From: Anaerolineales bacterium
GTDB lineage: Bacteria; Chloroflexota; Anaerolineae; Anaerolineales; Villigracilaceae
Assembly (NCBI GenBank): GCA_020847435.1
Contig: JADLBX010000040.1
Location: 1 to 64,000, forward strand
Length of the DNA stretch: 64,000 nt
Direction of reading: 5' to 3'
This document shows, one piece after another, positions 9,739 through 20,322 of this stretch (the stretch's first letter is position 1; the number at the start of each line of letters is the position of its first letter). The notes beneath the pieces are model-generated. The model worked only from the letters and a program-made list of their open reading frames with translations, made no database searches and was not told the origin of the DNA. The translations under genes were made by a program, and so were the position numbers.

Positions 9739-10851
9739 ATGACAGCCGAGTTCGCAGTTGAATTGCGCGACGTTGTGAAGAAGTTCATCACGCCCGAAGG
9801 AAACTCCCTGAATGCCGTGGACCATGTCACGATGCAGATCAAGAACGGCGAATTCTTTTCGATGCTGGGTTCGTCGGGCTGCGGCAAGACAACCTCGTTG
9901 AGGATGATCGCGGGCTTCGAATGGCCCACCGAAGGGGAAGTGTACATCGAAGGCAAGGCGATGGGGCATCTGCCTCCGTTTCAACGGAAAGTGAATACCG
10001 TATTTCAAAGTTACGCGCTCTTCCAGCATTTGACCGTCTTTCAAAATATCGCCTTCGGCTTGGAAATGGAAGGCGCGGATAAATCTGAGATTGAAAAACG
10101 CGTCAAGCACGTGCTGGAGATGGTGCAACTCACCGGCATGGAGCGCCGCAAGCCGAAGCAACTCTCCGGCGGACAGCAACAGCGCGTGGCGGTGGCGCGG
10201 GCGCTGGTCAAGGTGCCGGATGTGTTGTTGCTCGACGAGCCGCTCGGCGCGTTGGATTTGAAACTCCGCAAAGAGATGCAACTCGAACTGAAAGCCCTCC
10301 AGCAACAGCTCGGCATCACGTTTGTTTACGTGACGCACGATCAGGAAGAAGCAATGACCATGTCCGACCGCATCGCCGTGATGAGCAAGGGCAAGGTCCA
10401 GCAGATGGGTCACCCGGTCGAGATCTATGAAAGACCGGCGAATAAATTCGTGGCGGATTTCATCGGGGAGTCGAACTTCCTCGACGGCAAGATCAAATCC
10501 CTGTCCAAAGAAGAAGCGGTGGTTTTCATCCCTGCCTGGAATACCGAGATAACCGGCTTGCCCGTCTCGCCTGGGTTGGTCAACGGCGAGGAGGTCACGG
10601 TCTCGATCCGCCCGGAGAAAGTGTTGATCTCGGACCAGACGCTGAATCAAAATTCGTTCAAGGGCAAGGTGACGAATACCGTTTACATCGGCACCGACAC
10701 GCACGTGTATACGGATGTGATGGGGAAGCGCGTCAAAGTGTTGGAGCAGAACCGCATTTCACGACTCGACCCCGGTTCGTTCTACACGATCGGTCAGGAT
10801 GTGAACCTGGTGATGATGTTCGAAAATGTGCTGGTGTTGAAAAAGGAGTAG
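9739..10851 (+). CDS. potA: Spermidine/putrescine ABC transporter ATP-binding protein
   Basis: [16 protein letters not shown] Walker [16 protein letters not shown] signature, TOBE-like C-terminus; followed by potBC. Confidence 0.93.
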   Translation: MTAEFAVELRDVVKKFITPEGNSLNAVDHVTMQIKNGEFFSMLGSSGCGKTTSLRMIAGFEWPTEGEVYIEGKAMGHLPPFQRKVNTVFQSYALFQHLTVFQNIAFGLEMEGADKSEIEKRVKHVLEMVQLTGMERRKPKQLSGGQQQRVAVARALVKVPDVLLLDEPLGALDLKLRKEMQLELKALQQQLGITFVYVTHDQEEAMTMSDRIAVMSKGKVQQMGHPVEIYERPANKFVADFIGESNFLDGKIKSLSKEEAVVFIPAWNTEITGLPVSPGLVNGEEVTVSIRPEKVLISDQTLNQNSFKGKVTNTVYIGTDTHVYTDVMGKRVKVLEQNRISRLDPGSFYTIGQDVNLVMMFENVLVLKKE

Positions 10852-10855
10852 CGCC

Positions 10856-11779
10856 ATGTTGAAACGACTCCGTGAAAATAAATCGGCGCAAGGCACACTG
10901 CTGGCAAGCCCCACGTTGTTGTGGATGATCGGCTTGCTGATCATCCCGCTTATCCTGACTCTCATCGTCTCGTTCGGCAAGCGTAGTCCCGACGGCGATG
11001 TGATCTACTCCTTCTCTTTGGATAACTACATCCGCCTGTTCGGCTACAGCACAGATTGCGACGCCGGGCAAACTTCCTGTTTCGATCCGTTGTATCTTCA
11101 AATCCTGTGGCGTTCGTTGACGCTGGCTTTCAACTCCACGGTGTGGGTGATTTTGCTGGCGTACCCGCTGGCTTATTTCATCGCCCGGGCGCATCCGAAA
11201 CGCCGCAATACGTTCCTGTTCATGGTGCTGATTCCCTTGTGGACGAATTTCGTCATCCGCGTTTACGCGTGGATGATGCTGTTGCGTACGCAGGGTGTGA
11301 TCAATTTGATTCTCGGTTGGATCGCAGGCTTGTTCAATCTCCCATTCACGCCGTTGGAAATGCTGTACACGCCCGGCGCGGTGCTGGTGGGCATGGTCTA
11401 TGAATTCCTGCCGTTCATGATCCTGCCGATCTACACGTCGCTGGAAAAGATAGACAACTCCCTGTACGAAGCGGCGGCAGACCTCGGCGCAAACGGGATT
11501 AAAACCTTCTTGCGCGTCACTCTGCCGCTTTCGATGCCGGGCGTGGTGGCTGGCACGATCCTCGTATTCATCCCGGTGATGGGCACATTCATCGTCTCGG
11601 ACATTCTGGGCGGGCGGCAGGTGATTCTGGTCGGCAATCTGATCCAGCGTCAATTCCTCGACGCGCGTGACCCAACCTTCGGCAGCGCGGCTTCCTTGAT
11701 CCTGATGGTCATGACCCTGATCGTCACGTATTTCTATACTCGAAAGTTCGGCTTCGGAGAGGAGATTGTCGTCGCATGA
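10856..11779 (+). CDS. potB: Spermidine/putrescine ABC transporter permease
   Basis: TM protein with [28 protein letters not shown] loop. Confidence 0.92.
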   Translation: MLKRLRENKSAQGTLLASPTLLWMIGLLIIPLILTLIVSFGKRSPDGDVIYSFSLDNYIRLFGYSTDCDAGQTSCFDPLYLQILWRSLTLAFNSTVWVILLAYPLAYFIARAHPKRRNTFLFMVLIPLWTNFVIRVYAWMMLLRTQGVINLILGWIAGLFNLPFTPLEMLYTPGAVLVGMVYEFLPFMILPIYTSLEKIDNSLYEAAADLGANGIKTFLRVTLPLSMPGVVAGTILVFIPVMGTFIVSDILGGRQVILVGNLIQRQFLDARDPTFGSAASLILMVMTLIVTYFYTRKFGFGEEIVVA

Positions 11780-12666
11780 ACCCACATCGCAGGCACCCGT
11801 TTATTTTCTCCTCGGCGATTCTGGTGTATATCTTTTTATACGCCCCGATCATCGTGTTAATCCTGTTTTCGTTCAACGCCTCGCGCGCGAACATCACTTT
11901 TGAAGGATTTATTCCCACCTTCAGCGAACGGACCGTGATGGAAGGCAGTGTGGTCAAAGCCAGTCCCTGCGGACCTTTCCATTGGTTCTGCGAGCTCGCC
12001 AAGGACGACGATGTCATCGAAGCGGCGGGAAACACGCTCACCATCGCCTTCATTTCCACGTTGATCTCCACGATCATCGGCACGATGGCGGCGCTGGCGT
12101 TACAGCGCTACGAGTTCAAATTGAAACCCTTCTCGCAACTGTCGCTGTACATCCCCATCGTCATCCCAGAGATCGTGATGGGTATTGGCATCTTAACCCT
12201 CTTCAGTCAGTTGTTCGGGGTGATCAACAACGGGCTGGGGTTGAGCGGCGATTCGAGACTCAGCATGGGCATCAGCACCGTCATCGTCAGCCACATCGCC
12301 TTTAGCGTGCCGTTTGTAACGCTCGTGGTGCAGGCGCGCTTGCAGGGTTTCGATAAATCCTACGAGGAAGCCGCCATGGACCTCGGCGCGAACGAATGGA
12401 CGACCTTTCGCCGCGTCACGTTTCCGATGATCCTGCCCGGCGTCCTCTCCGGTGGCTTGCTGGCTTTCACCCTCTCGCTCGACGACTTTGTGATTACCTT
12501 TTTCACCAACGGTCCCGGCTCGACGACCCTGCCGATCTACGTCTATGGACTTCTGCGCCGCATCATCACGCCGCAGGTCAACGCCTTGTCCACGGTTTGG
12601 ATTCTGACGATCTTCTCCGCGGTTTTGCTTCTTCAGTGGGTGCAAAGCCGTGAAGCAAAACATTAA
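11776..12666 (+). CDS. potC: Spermidine/putrescine ABC transporter permease
   Basis: TM protein; [29 protein letters not shown]; 4-bp overlap with potB. Confidence 0.92.
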   Translation: MNPHRRHPFIFSSAILVYIFLYAPIIVLILFSFNASRANITFEGFIPTFSERTVMEGSVVKASPCGPFHWFCELAKDDDVIEAAGNTLTIAFISTLISTIIGTMAALALQRYEFKLKPFSQLSLYIPIVIPEIVMGIGILTLFSQLFGVINNGLGLSGDSRLSMGISTVIVSHIAFSVPFVTLVVQARLQGFDKSYEEAAMDLGANEWTTFRRVTFPMILPGVLSGGLLAFTLSLDDFVITFFTNGPGSTTLPIYVYGLLRRIITPQVNALSTVWILTIFSAVLLLQWVQSREAKH

Positions 12667-12727
12667 TTTGGGTGCATCGCGGCTCTCCGCGTGACCAGCG
12701 CGACAAAATCTTACAAAGGAGAAAGAG

Positions 12728-13891
12728 ATGAAAAGAAAAAATATCATGAAATGGTTGGGGATATTAATGGCAGCCAGCCTGGTTCTCACCGCCTGTGGCG
12801 GTGGCGCCGAACCAACGGCTCCCGAAACGACCGGCGGAGGCGAAGCCAAAGTGACCTCCTCCGGCTTTACCTGCCCGGAGCCCAGCCCGCGCATGGAAGT
12901 CACTTCCACCGAATTGAACATCTTCGTGTGGACGGAATACTTCCCGCAGGACATGCTCGATTGTTTCGAGTTAGTCTATGGCATCAAATTGAACCGTGAC
13001 GAATATTCCAGCAACGAGGAAATGTACGCCAAACTTTCCGCAGGCGGAACTGCTTATGACCTCGCCCAACCCACCGACTACATTGTGCCGCTGATGATTC
13101 GTCAGGGCTTGTTACATGAATTGGATCATGCCCAATTGCCGAACCTGAAGAACATCGCTTCGGGCTGGCTCAATTTAGGCTTCGACCCTGGCAACAAATA
13201 CAGCGTCCCTTATCTGGGCGGAACCGATGCGATCGTAGTCAACACCGACACCGTCGAGAACGTCCCGCAATCCTGGGCTGACTTGTGGAAACCCGAATAC
13301 GCGGGCAAAATTGTCTCCATTGACGACTCGCGCGCGGTGATCGGCGCGACCCTGCTCACGCTGGGATACGACGTCAACACCATTGACCCTGCCCAACTCG
13401 AAGAAGCCAAAGCCAAACTGGCGGAATTGGTCGCGAACATCAAAGTGTTCGACAGCGACAGCCCCAAGACCGCCTTGATCGCGGGCGACGTGGACCTCGG
13501 TATCGTCTGGACGGGCGAAGCGTTCATCGCCAATCAGGAAAACCCAGCCTTCCAATATATTTATCCGACGGAAGGTCCGATCCTTTGGCAGGACAACTTC
13601 GTGATGCTGAAAGACGCCGCGCACGCCGACGCCGCCTACGCCTGGTTGAGCTACATGATGCAGGGCGATGTCTTCTGGCTCACCATCCGCGACTTCCAAT
13701 ACACCAACCCGAACGCCGCCGCGCTGGAATACGCCAAAACGAATCAGCCCGAGGTGTACAGCGCCTACGCCGATTCGCCGATCACCAACCCGCCCGCCGA
13801 CGTGATCGCCAACGGACACGGCATTCAGGATGTCGGCGAGGCGACCGTCCTCTACGACGATATTTGGGTAGAAGTAAAGGGCGGCAACTAA
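12728..13891 (+). CDS. potD: Spermidine/putrescine ABC transporter substrate-binding lipoprotein
   Basis: Lipobox LVLTACGG; ELNIFVWTEYFPQDMLDCFE; YDLAQPTDYIVPLMIRQGLL. Confidence 0.92.
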   Translation: MKRKNIMKWLGILMAASLVLTACGGGAEPTAPETTGGGEAKVTSSGFTCPEPSPRMEVTSTELNIFVWTEYFPQDMLDCFELVYGIKLNRDEYSSNEEMYAKLSAGGTAYDLAQPTDYIVPLMIRQGLLHELDHAQLPNLKNIASGWLNLGFDPGNKYSVPYLGGTDAIVVNTDTVENVPQSWADLWKPEYAGKIVSIDDSRAVIGATLLTLGYDVNTIDPAQLEEAKAKLAELVANIKVFDSDSPKTALIAGDVDLGIVWTGEAFIANQENPAFQYIYPTEGPILWQDNFVMLKDAAHADAAYAWLSYMMQGDVFWLTIRDFQYTNPNAAALEYAKTNQPEVYSAYADSPITNPPADVIANGHGIQDVGEATVLYDDIWVEVKGGN

Positions 13892-13905
13892 TTTTTGGAT
13901 TCGAC

Positions 13906-13938
13906 GAGGGTCGAGATTTTCGCCCGACCCTCGTCTAC
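13906..13938. terminator. Stem-loop GACGAGGGTCG...CGACCCTCGTC after potD
   Basis: 11-bp inverted repeat directly downstream of the pot operon. Confidence 0.6.
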
Positions 13939-13995
13939 GCTTCTTTCGCAGGGACGTCTGATCCAGTTTTCTTGAAAATTTCTCCACCCTGAATC

Positions 13996-14041
13996 CGTAG
14001 TAACGACTTCAGTCGTTGCTCTCACGGCTGGAGTCGTTAAA
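13996..14041. repeat. GTAGTAACGACTTCAGTCGTT palindromic unit, second locus
   Basis: Shares 21 bp exactly with 9531..9551. Confidence 0.85.
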
Positions 14042-14109
14042 ATTGTAACTTCAAAATCTTGTCCGCCCCCTCGACTAAACTGGACGGCGGAGCCTTCTGA
14101 AAGGATTTT

Positions 14110-15306
14110 ATGCGAGTTTTACTCGTAGGGGTTGGGGGAGTAGGGGAAGCCATCGCCGCCATCGCAAAACCGCGTGAGTGGATGAAGTTGATGGTCTTAG
14201 CCGATTACAACATTCAGCGCGCCGAAGAGGTGCAGAAAAAGCTGGGGGACCGCGCCCGCTTCCCCGTCGAAACGATCGACGCGAGCAATCAGGGAAATAT
14301 CGAAGCGCTGGCGAAAAAATACAACGTGGACTTGATCATGAATGCGGTAGATCCCGTGTTCAACAAACAAATCTTCGACGCGGCATACAACGTCGGCGTC
14401 AACTACATGGACATGGCGATGACGCTCTCCGAACCGCATCCCACCGACCCGTTCAATCAGGTCGGAGTCAAACTCGGCGATTATCAATTCGAGAAAGCGA
14501 AAGAGTGGGAAGCGAAAGGATTGCTCGCCCTCGTCGGCTTCGGCGTGGAGCCTGGCATGGCGGATGTGTTCGCGCGCTACGCCGCCGATCATCTGTTTGA
14601 CGAGATTGACGAGATCGGAATCCGCGACGGAGCGAACCTCGTTGTAGATGGCTATGACTTCGCGCCGACCTTTTCCATCTGGACAACCATCGAAGAATGT
14701 TTGAACCCGCCTGTGATCTACGAAGAAGGCAAAGGCTGGTTCACCACCGCGCCGTTCTCTGAGCCAGAAATATTTGATTTCCCCGAAGGCATTGGCAAAG
14801 TGGAAGTGGTCAACGTGGAGCATGAGGAAGTGTTGCTTGTGCCGCGTTGGTTGAAAGCCAAACGCGTCACCTTCAAATACGGACTCGGCGATGAAATAGA
14901 CGTGTTGAAAACGATCCATAAACTCGGTTTGGATAACAAGAACAAGATCAACGTCAAAGGCGTGCAAGTCGCGCCGCGTGACGTGGTCGCCGCGTGCCTG
15001 CCCGATCCCGCCCACTTGGGCGACAAGATGCGCGGTAAAGTCTGCGCAGGGACGTGGGTGAAGGGGACGAAAGACGGGAAGAAGAAAGAGGTTTACTTAT
15101 ATCAAGTCGCGGATAATCAGGGGTGTATGAGCAAGTGGAACTGTCAGGCAGTCGTCGCGCAGACCGCGTTCACGCCCGTCATCGCGATGGAACTGCTCGA
15201 AAAAGGAATCTGGAAAGGCGCGGGCGTGCTCGGTCCCGAAGCCTTCGACCCCATCCCATTCATGGAGCGGATGGAGGGATATGGGTTTCCATATGGTGTG
15301 AGGTAG
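14110..15306 (+). CDS. Saccharopine dehydrogenase-like NAD(P)-dependent oxidoreductase
   Basis: N-terminal Rossmann VLLVGVGGVGEAIAAIA; saccharopine dehydrogenase/carboxynorspermidine synthase-like layout. Confidence 0.82.
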   Translation: MRVLLVGVGGVGEAIAAIAKPREWMKLMVLADYNIQRAEEVQKKLGDRARFPVETIDASNQGNIEALAKKYNVDLIMNAVDPVFNKQIFDAAYNVGVNYMDMAMTLSEPHPTDPFNQVGVKLGDYQFEKAKEWEAKGLLALVGFGVEPGMADVFARYAADHLFDEIDEIGIRDGANLVVDGYDFAPTFSIWTTIEECLNPPVIYEEGKGWFTTAPFSEPEIFDFPEGIGKVEVVNVEHEEVLLVPRWLKAKRVTFKYGLGDEIDVLKTIHKLGLDNKNKINVKGVQVAPRDVVAACLPDPAHLGDKMRGKVCAGTWVKGTKDGKKKEVYLYQVADNQGCMSKWNCQAVVAQTAFTPVIAMELLEKGIWKGAGVLGPEAFDPIPFMERMEGYGFPYGVR

Positions 15307-15405
15307 AAACGTAGGCAGGAAACAAGTAAACAAGGAAACAAGTAGGCAAGGCGAAACGTGTTTACCTGTGTACGTGTCTACATGTCTACGTGTTTCCTTG
15401 TTTCC
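15306..15405. repeat. GTAGGCAGGAAACAAGTAAACAAGGAAAC / GTTTACCTGTGTACGTGTCTAC inverted-repeat element, copy 2
   Basis: Direct reading; same vocabulary as 7848..7935. Confidence 0.75.
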
Positions 15406-15470
15406 GCAGTTGCCAACCGATAATCGGAACTGTATAATTTCATCATCCTGAACTTCTCACGAGGAAAATC

Positions 15471-16910
15471 ATGGACTACAAACTTTGGATTGACGGCAAG
15501 TGGGTGGATTCGCAAGGCGGCGGGAAGATGATGATCGAGAATCCCGCAACAGGCGAAAAAATTGCCGAAGTGCAAGATGCCTCACGCGCGGATGTGGACA
15601 AGGCAGCGCTAGCCGCAAAGACCGCGTTTTACGATGGGCGTTGGTCGCGCAAGACTCCGAGCGAGCGCTCGAAAGCGATCTGGAAACTGGCGGACTTGCT
15701 CGAAGAAAGATCCGAAGAGTTTGCGCGCGTGGAAAGCGAGAACACGGGCAAGCCCTATAAATTCTTGAGCCTCGCCAGCGACGTTCCGTTTACCGTTGAC
15801 AACCTGAGGTTTTTCGCCACCGCCGCGCGCGACACGCACGGCTCGCACGCGGGCGAGTTCATGGCGGGATACACGTCCATGTATCGGCGTGAGCCTGTGG
15901 GAGTCATCGGGCAGATCACGCCGTGGAATTATCCGCTCAACATGGCGGGCTGGAAGATCGGTCCCGCGCTCGCGGCTGGTTGCACGATTGTGTTGAAGCC
16001 TGCGCCTGGTACGCCTCTCACTACCCTGATGCTTGCTGAGTTAATCAAAGAAGCGGGCATCCCCGATGGTGTGGTCAACATCATCTCTGGCGGCAACGAC
16101 GCAGGTCAAGCGATTGCCGAGCATCCCGATGTGCGCATGGTCTGCGTGACGGGTTCATCTGGCACAGGCAAAAAAGTGATGAAAACCGCCGCAGATACGT
16201 TGAAGCGCGTGCATCTCGAACTCGGCGGTAAAGCGCCGTTCATCGTGTTTGACGACTCCGATCCCGAGCTTGTCGCGGCGAAAGCCTCCTTTGCGGCAAC
16301 GGCAAACACGGGACAGGATTGCACTGCCGCGACGCGTATTTACGTCGAGAAGGGGCGCGCCAACGATATGCGTGAAGCGGTCGTCGAAGCGATGAGGAAC
16401 ACAAAAGTTGGCTTGCCGTTTGACGATGGCGTTGTGATGGGACCGTTGATCTCTGGGATTCAACGTGAACGAGTAAGCGGGTTTGTGGATCGAGCCAAAT
16501 CGCAAGGCGCAAAGATTCTCACGGGCGGCGGAGCGCCGAAGGATTTGCAAAAAGGCTATTATTACGAGCCGACGGTCATCTCGAACGTTCAACAAGATTG
16601 GGAGATCGTGCAAAGCGAAGTGTTCGGACCCGTGATTACGGTTCAAGAATTCGACAACGAAGACCAGGCATTGCATCTTGGCAATGATGTGTTGTACGGC
16701 TTGGCGGCTTCGGTGTTCACAAAAGATGTCGGTCGCGCCATGCGGCTCACGAGTCAATTGGAATTCGGCACGGTGTGGGTCAACGACCATTTGCCGATCA
16801 CCTCCGAAACGCCGCACGGCGGATTCAAGCAATCGGGCTTCGGCAAAGATTTATCCGCTGAAGCCGTCGGCGATTATCAGATCACGAAGCATGTGATGAT
16901 CGCGCACTGA
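15471..16910 (+). CDS. Aldehyde dehydrogenase (aminobutyraldehyde/betaine-aldehyde DH type), paralogue 1
   Basis: LELGGKAPFIVFDD, NTGQDCTAATR catalytic Cys; close paralogue of 18740..20182. Confidence 0.9.
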   Translation: MDYKLWIDGKWVDSQGGGKMMIENPATGEKIAEVQDASRADVDKAALAAKTAFYDGRWSRKTPSERSKAIWKLADLLEERSEEFARVESENTGKPYKFLSLASDVPFTVDNLRFFATAARDTHGSHAGEFMAGYTSMYRREPVGVIGQITPWNYPLNMAGWKIGPALAAGCTIVLKPAPGTPLTTLMLAELIKEAGIPDGVVNIISGGNDAGQAIAEHPDVRMVCVTGSSGTGKKVMKTAADTLKRVHLELGGKAPFIVFDDSDPELVAAKASFAATANTGQDCTAATRIYVEKGRANDMREAVVEAMRNTKVGLPFDDGVVMGPLISGIQRERVSGFVDRAKSQGAKILTGGGAPKDLQKGYYYEPTVISNVQQDWEIVQSEVFGPVITVQEFDNEDQALHLGNDVLYGLAASVFTKDVGRAMRLTSQLEFGTVWVNDHLPITSETPHGGFKQSGFGKDLSAEAVGDYQITKHVMIAH

Positions 16911-16915
16911 TACCT

Positions 16916-17106
16916 CGGTGGTTGAGTAGTCCCGCCGCGCTGAGCGGAGCGATAGCGAAGACGAAGCGTGCGGGGCGTATCCGCTGGGTTGAGCTTGTCG
17001 AAACCGAAACCACAGGCGCGTAAAGCAATACTTGTAACAAAAGCAGACTTGAATACCTTTGGTCTCGATACGGGCGAGGAGAACACTCGCCCTACTCGAC
17101 CAACGA
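16916..17106. repeat. Two-hairpin intergenic element, copy B
   Basis: CGGTGGTTGAGTAG ... TTTGGTCTCGATACGGGCGAGG...CCCTACTCGACCAACG. Confidence 0.85.
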
Positions 17107-17129
17107 AGTACACAAGGAATTGAGGCGAT

Positions 17130-18554
17130 ATGGAATACAAACTTTTGATAGACGGTCAATGGACGGGGAACGGAAACCTGCTGGAAGTGAAAAACAAATA
17201 CGATGGAAAAACCATCGGCGTATTGCCCATCTCCTCGGCGGAGGACGTGAACAAAGCCATTGACGCCGCCGAACGCGCCGAAGACGTGATGGCGGACATG
17301 CCCGCGCACAAACGCGCCGACATTTTATTGAAGACCGCCGCGCTCCTGCGTGAGCGCGCCGATGACCTCGCAAAGACCATTGCGGCGGAGGCAGGCAAAG
17401 CGATGAAGTTCGCCCGCGCCGAGGTGGACCGCGCCGTCCTCACGTTCACCATCGCCGCCGAGGAAGCCAAGCGCCTGCACGGCGAAACGATTCCGCTGGA
17501 TGCCATCCCTGCGGGCGAGGGATATTTCGGATTTTGGACTCGCCGTCCCGTCGGCGTGATCGCCGCCATCAGCCCGTTCAATTTCCCCTTGAATTTGGTC
17601 GCACATAAGGTGGCTCCCGCGCTCGCTTCGGGCAACACGCTCGTCCTCAAACCTGCCGAAAAGACTCCGCTCGCCGCAGTCAAGCTGTGTCAGGCGCTGA
17701 TGGACGCGGGTCTGCCTGCGGGCGCATTGAATCTGGTGAATGGCGCAGGTTCGGTCGTGGGTGAAATGATGGTGACCGACCCGCGCGTGGACAAGATCAC
17801 GTTCACGGGAAGTCCCGCAGTTGGTCAACGTATTTTGTCGGTGGCGGGAATCAAAAAAGTGACTCTCGAACTCGGCAACACGTCGCCTGTCGTCGTCGCG
17901 CCTGATGCGGATTTGGACTTTGTCGCCAAGCGCTGCGCGGTAGGCGCGTACTATAACTCTGGACAGGTCTGCATTTCCGTTCAGCGAATTTACAGCGAGA
18001 AGAAAGTGTATGAGCCGTTCACAGAAAAATTCGTCAAAGCGACCGAGGCGATGGTCGTCGGCGATCCGCTCGACGAGCGCGTGGATGTCGGACCGATGAT
18101 CGACTCGAAGGAAGTGGACCGAATCGAAAGTTGGGTCAATGAAGCGCAAGGGGATGGAGCGAAAGTCCTCACGGGCGGGAAACGTGAGGGCGCGGTCTAT
18201 TATCCGACTGTTCTCACGAATGTCGAAGCCGATATGAAGGTTGTGGCAGAAGAGACGTTTGCCCCCGTTGCATCCGTGATTTCGAGCGACGATTTTGAGT
18301 CAGCGCTGCAACAAGCAAATGACACGAAGTTTGGTTTGCAGGTGGGCGTCTTTACAAACGATGTGAACCGCGTGTTCAAAGCCATCAAGCGATTGAATTT
18401 TGGCGGCGTGATCATCAACGATACGCCCGTCTTCCGCGCCGACCACATGCCCTACGGCGGCAACCGCCAAAGCGGACTTGGGCGCGAAGGCTTGCGCTTT
18501 GCAATGGAAGATATGACCAATATTCAAATGGTCGCGATACGGACGGGTTCATAA
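17130..18554 (+). CDS. NAD(P)-dependent aldehyde dehydrogenase (succinate-semialdehyde/lactaldehyde DH-like)
   Basis: LELGNTSPVVVAPDADLD, YYNSGQVCISVQR. Confidence 0.88.
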   Translation: MEYKLLIDGQWTGNGNLLEVKNKYDGKTIGVLPISSAEDVNKAIDAAERAEDVMADMPAHKRADILLKTAALLRERADDLAKTIAAEAGKAMKFARAEVDRAVLTFTIAAEEAKRLHGETIPLDAIPAGEGYFGFWTRRPVGVIAAISPFNFPLNLVAHKVAPALASGNTLVLKPAEKTPLAAVKLCQALMDAGLPAGALNLVNGAGSVVGEMMVTDPRVDKITFTGSPAVGQRILSVAGIKKVTLELGNTSPVVVAPDADLDFVAKRCAVGAYYNSGQVCISVQRIYSEKKVYEPFTEKFVKATEAMVVGDPLDERVDVGPMIDSKEVDRIESWVNEAQGDGAKVLTGGKREGAVYYPTVLTNVEADMKVVAEETFAPVASVISSDDFESALQQANDTKFGLQVGVFTNDVNRVFKAIKRLNFGGVIINDTPVFRADHMPYGGNRQSGLGREGLRFAMEDMTNIQMVAIRTGS

Positions 18555-18559
18555 TCACT

Positions 18560-18714
18560 CCGTTGGTTGAGTAGGCGGCGCTCGTCCGCCGTACACCTGC
18601 ACCCACCGCAGGTGCGGTGTCGAAACCAACTGGTTAGATTCTAACAATTCATTTCTTGGACACCTGTGGTTTCGATACGTCCCGCGACGATCACGCGGGA
18701 CTACTCAACCACCG
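18560..18714. repeat. Two-hairpin intergenic element, copy C
   Basis: CGTTGGTTGAGTAG...GTGTCGAAACCAAC...GTGGTTTCGATACGTCCCGCG...GGGACTACTCAACCACCG. Confidence 0.9.
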
Positions 18715-18739
18715 ATTACTTCTGATGAGGAGAACAATC

Positions 18740-20182
18740 ATGGAACACAAACTTTGGATTGACGGCAAGTGGGAGGATACAAAAGGCGGGAAGATGATGG
18801 CGATCGAAGACCCTGCGACGGGGAAGAAGATCGCCGAAGTAGTGGACGGAAGCCGCGACGATGTGGACCGCGCTGTGCAAGCCGCCAAGCGCGCGTTCTA
18901 CGACGGTCGCTGGTCGAAGAAGACTCCCGCTGAACGTTCGAAAGCGATCTGGAAACTCGCCGATGTGATCGAAGCCAACATCGAAGCGATTGCAAAACTC
19001 GAATCCGATAACACGGGCAAGCCGTACGCGTACGTCAGCCTCGGCGGCGACTTGCCGTTTGCGATTGACAACCTGCGCTTCTTCGCCAGCGCGGCGCGCG
19101 ATACACATGGCTCGCACGCGGGCGAATTTATGACGGGCTACACGTCCATGTATCGGCGTGAACCTGTCGGCGTTGTCGGGCAGGTTGCGCCGTGGAACTA
19201 TCCCTTCATGATGGCGGCGTGGAAGATCGGTCCCGCACTCGCGGCGGGTTGCACCATCGTGTTGAAGCCCGCGCCTGGCACGCCTCTCACCACCCTCATG
19301 CTTGCGGATTTCATCAAAGAGGCGGGCATCCCCGATGGCGTTGTCAACATTGTCACTGGCGGAAATGATACGGGTCAGGCGATGGTCGAGCACCCCGATG
19401 TCCGCATGGTGAGTCTCACGGGCTCTACTGGCACAGGGAAAAAGATCATGAAGACGGCGGCGGATTCGCTTAAGCGCGTGCATCTCGAACTTGGCGGCAA
19501 AGCGCCGTTCATCGTGTTCGACGATTCGGATCCCGAATTGGTCGCGGCGAAAGCGTCCATGGCGGCGACGCTCAACACGGGTCAGGACTGCACGGCGGCG
19601 ACTCGGCTTTACGTCGAGAAGAGCAAGTTGAAGGTCATGCAAGAAGCGGTTGTCGAAGCGGTCAAGAATGTCAAGGTGGGGCTTCCGTTTGAGGATGGAG
19701 TCCAGATGGGTCCGTTGATCTCAGGAGTCCAGCGCGAACGCGTGTCTGGATTTGTAGATCGTGCGAAAGCCGCAGGCGCAAAAATTCTCACAGGCGGCGG
19801 CGTGCCGAAGGGATTCGACAACGGCTACTATTACGAGCCGACTGTTGTCGGTAACGTCAAACAGGATTCGGAAATTGTGCAAAGCGAAGTGTTCGGTCCC
19901 GTCATCACCGTGCAGGAATTCGACGATGAAGCCGACGCGCTGAGCAAAGGCAACGATGTGTTGTATGGACTCGCTGCGTCGATCTTCACTCGTGACATCG
20001 GACGCGCCATGCGCCTCTCTTCGCAATTGGAATTTGGTACAGTTTGGGTGAACGATCATCTCCCCTTGACCTCCGAAACCCCGCACGGCGGATTCAAGCA
20101 ATCAGGCTTTGGCAAAGACTTGTCCGCCGAGGCGATTGGCGATTATCAGATCACGAAGCACGTGATGATTGCGCAGGGGTAA
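18740..20182 (+). CDS. Aldehyde dehydrogenase, paralogue 2 of 15471..16910
   Basis: MEHKLWIDGKWEDTKGGK...; ORF as called (18656) extends into repeat C, so the true start is about 18740. Confidence 0.9.
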   Translation: MEHKLWIDGKWEDTKGGKMMAIEDPATGKKIAEVVDGSRDDVDRAVQAAKRAFYDGRWSKKTPAERSKAIWKLADVIEANIEAIAKLESDNTGKPYAYVSLGGDLPFAIDNLRFFASAARDTHGSHAGEFMTGYTSMYRREPVGVVGQVAPWNYPFMMAAWKIGPALAAGCTIVLKPAPGTPLTTLMLADFIKEAGIPDGVVNIVTGGNDTGQAMVEHPDVRMVSLTGSTGTGKKIMKTAADSLKRVHLELGGKAPFIVFDDSDPELVAAKASMAATLNTGQDCTAATRLYVEKSKLKVMQEAVVEAVKNVKVGLPFEDGVQMGPLISGVQRERVSGFVDRAKAAGAKILTGGGVPKGFDNGYYYEPTVVGNVKQDSEIVQSEVFGPVITVQEFDDEADALSKGNDVLYGLAASIFTRDIGRAMRLSSQLEFGTVWVNDHLPLTSETPHGGFKQSGFGKDLSAEAIGDYQITKHVMIAQG

Positions 20183-20279
20183 AAGAGAGACTGGAGACTA
20201 GAGACTGGAGTGTGGTCTCACATTTGAAGGGCGACATAAATGTCCCGTTACGAATAACTCAGTGATGTGATTTGGGAAA

Positions 20280-20322
20280 ATAAAAATGAGGATGGGCTTA
20301 ACGCTCATCCTCATTTTTTTAG
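20280..20322. terminator. Bidirectional terminator AAAATGAGGATGGGCTTAACGCTCATCCTCATTTTTTT
   Basis: Strong stem plus T-tract between convergent genes. Confidence 0.85.

Noticed and set aside
9550-10704. Long antisense ORF (384 aa) opposite potA
   Set aside because: His/Arg/Asp-rich translation without motifs; mirror of a well-supported coding frame in high-GC DNA
10733-11785. Long antisense ORF (350 aa) opposite potB
   Set aside because: Shadow ORF of potB; no recognisable domain
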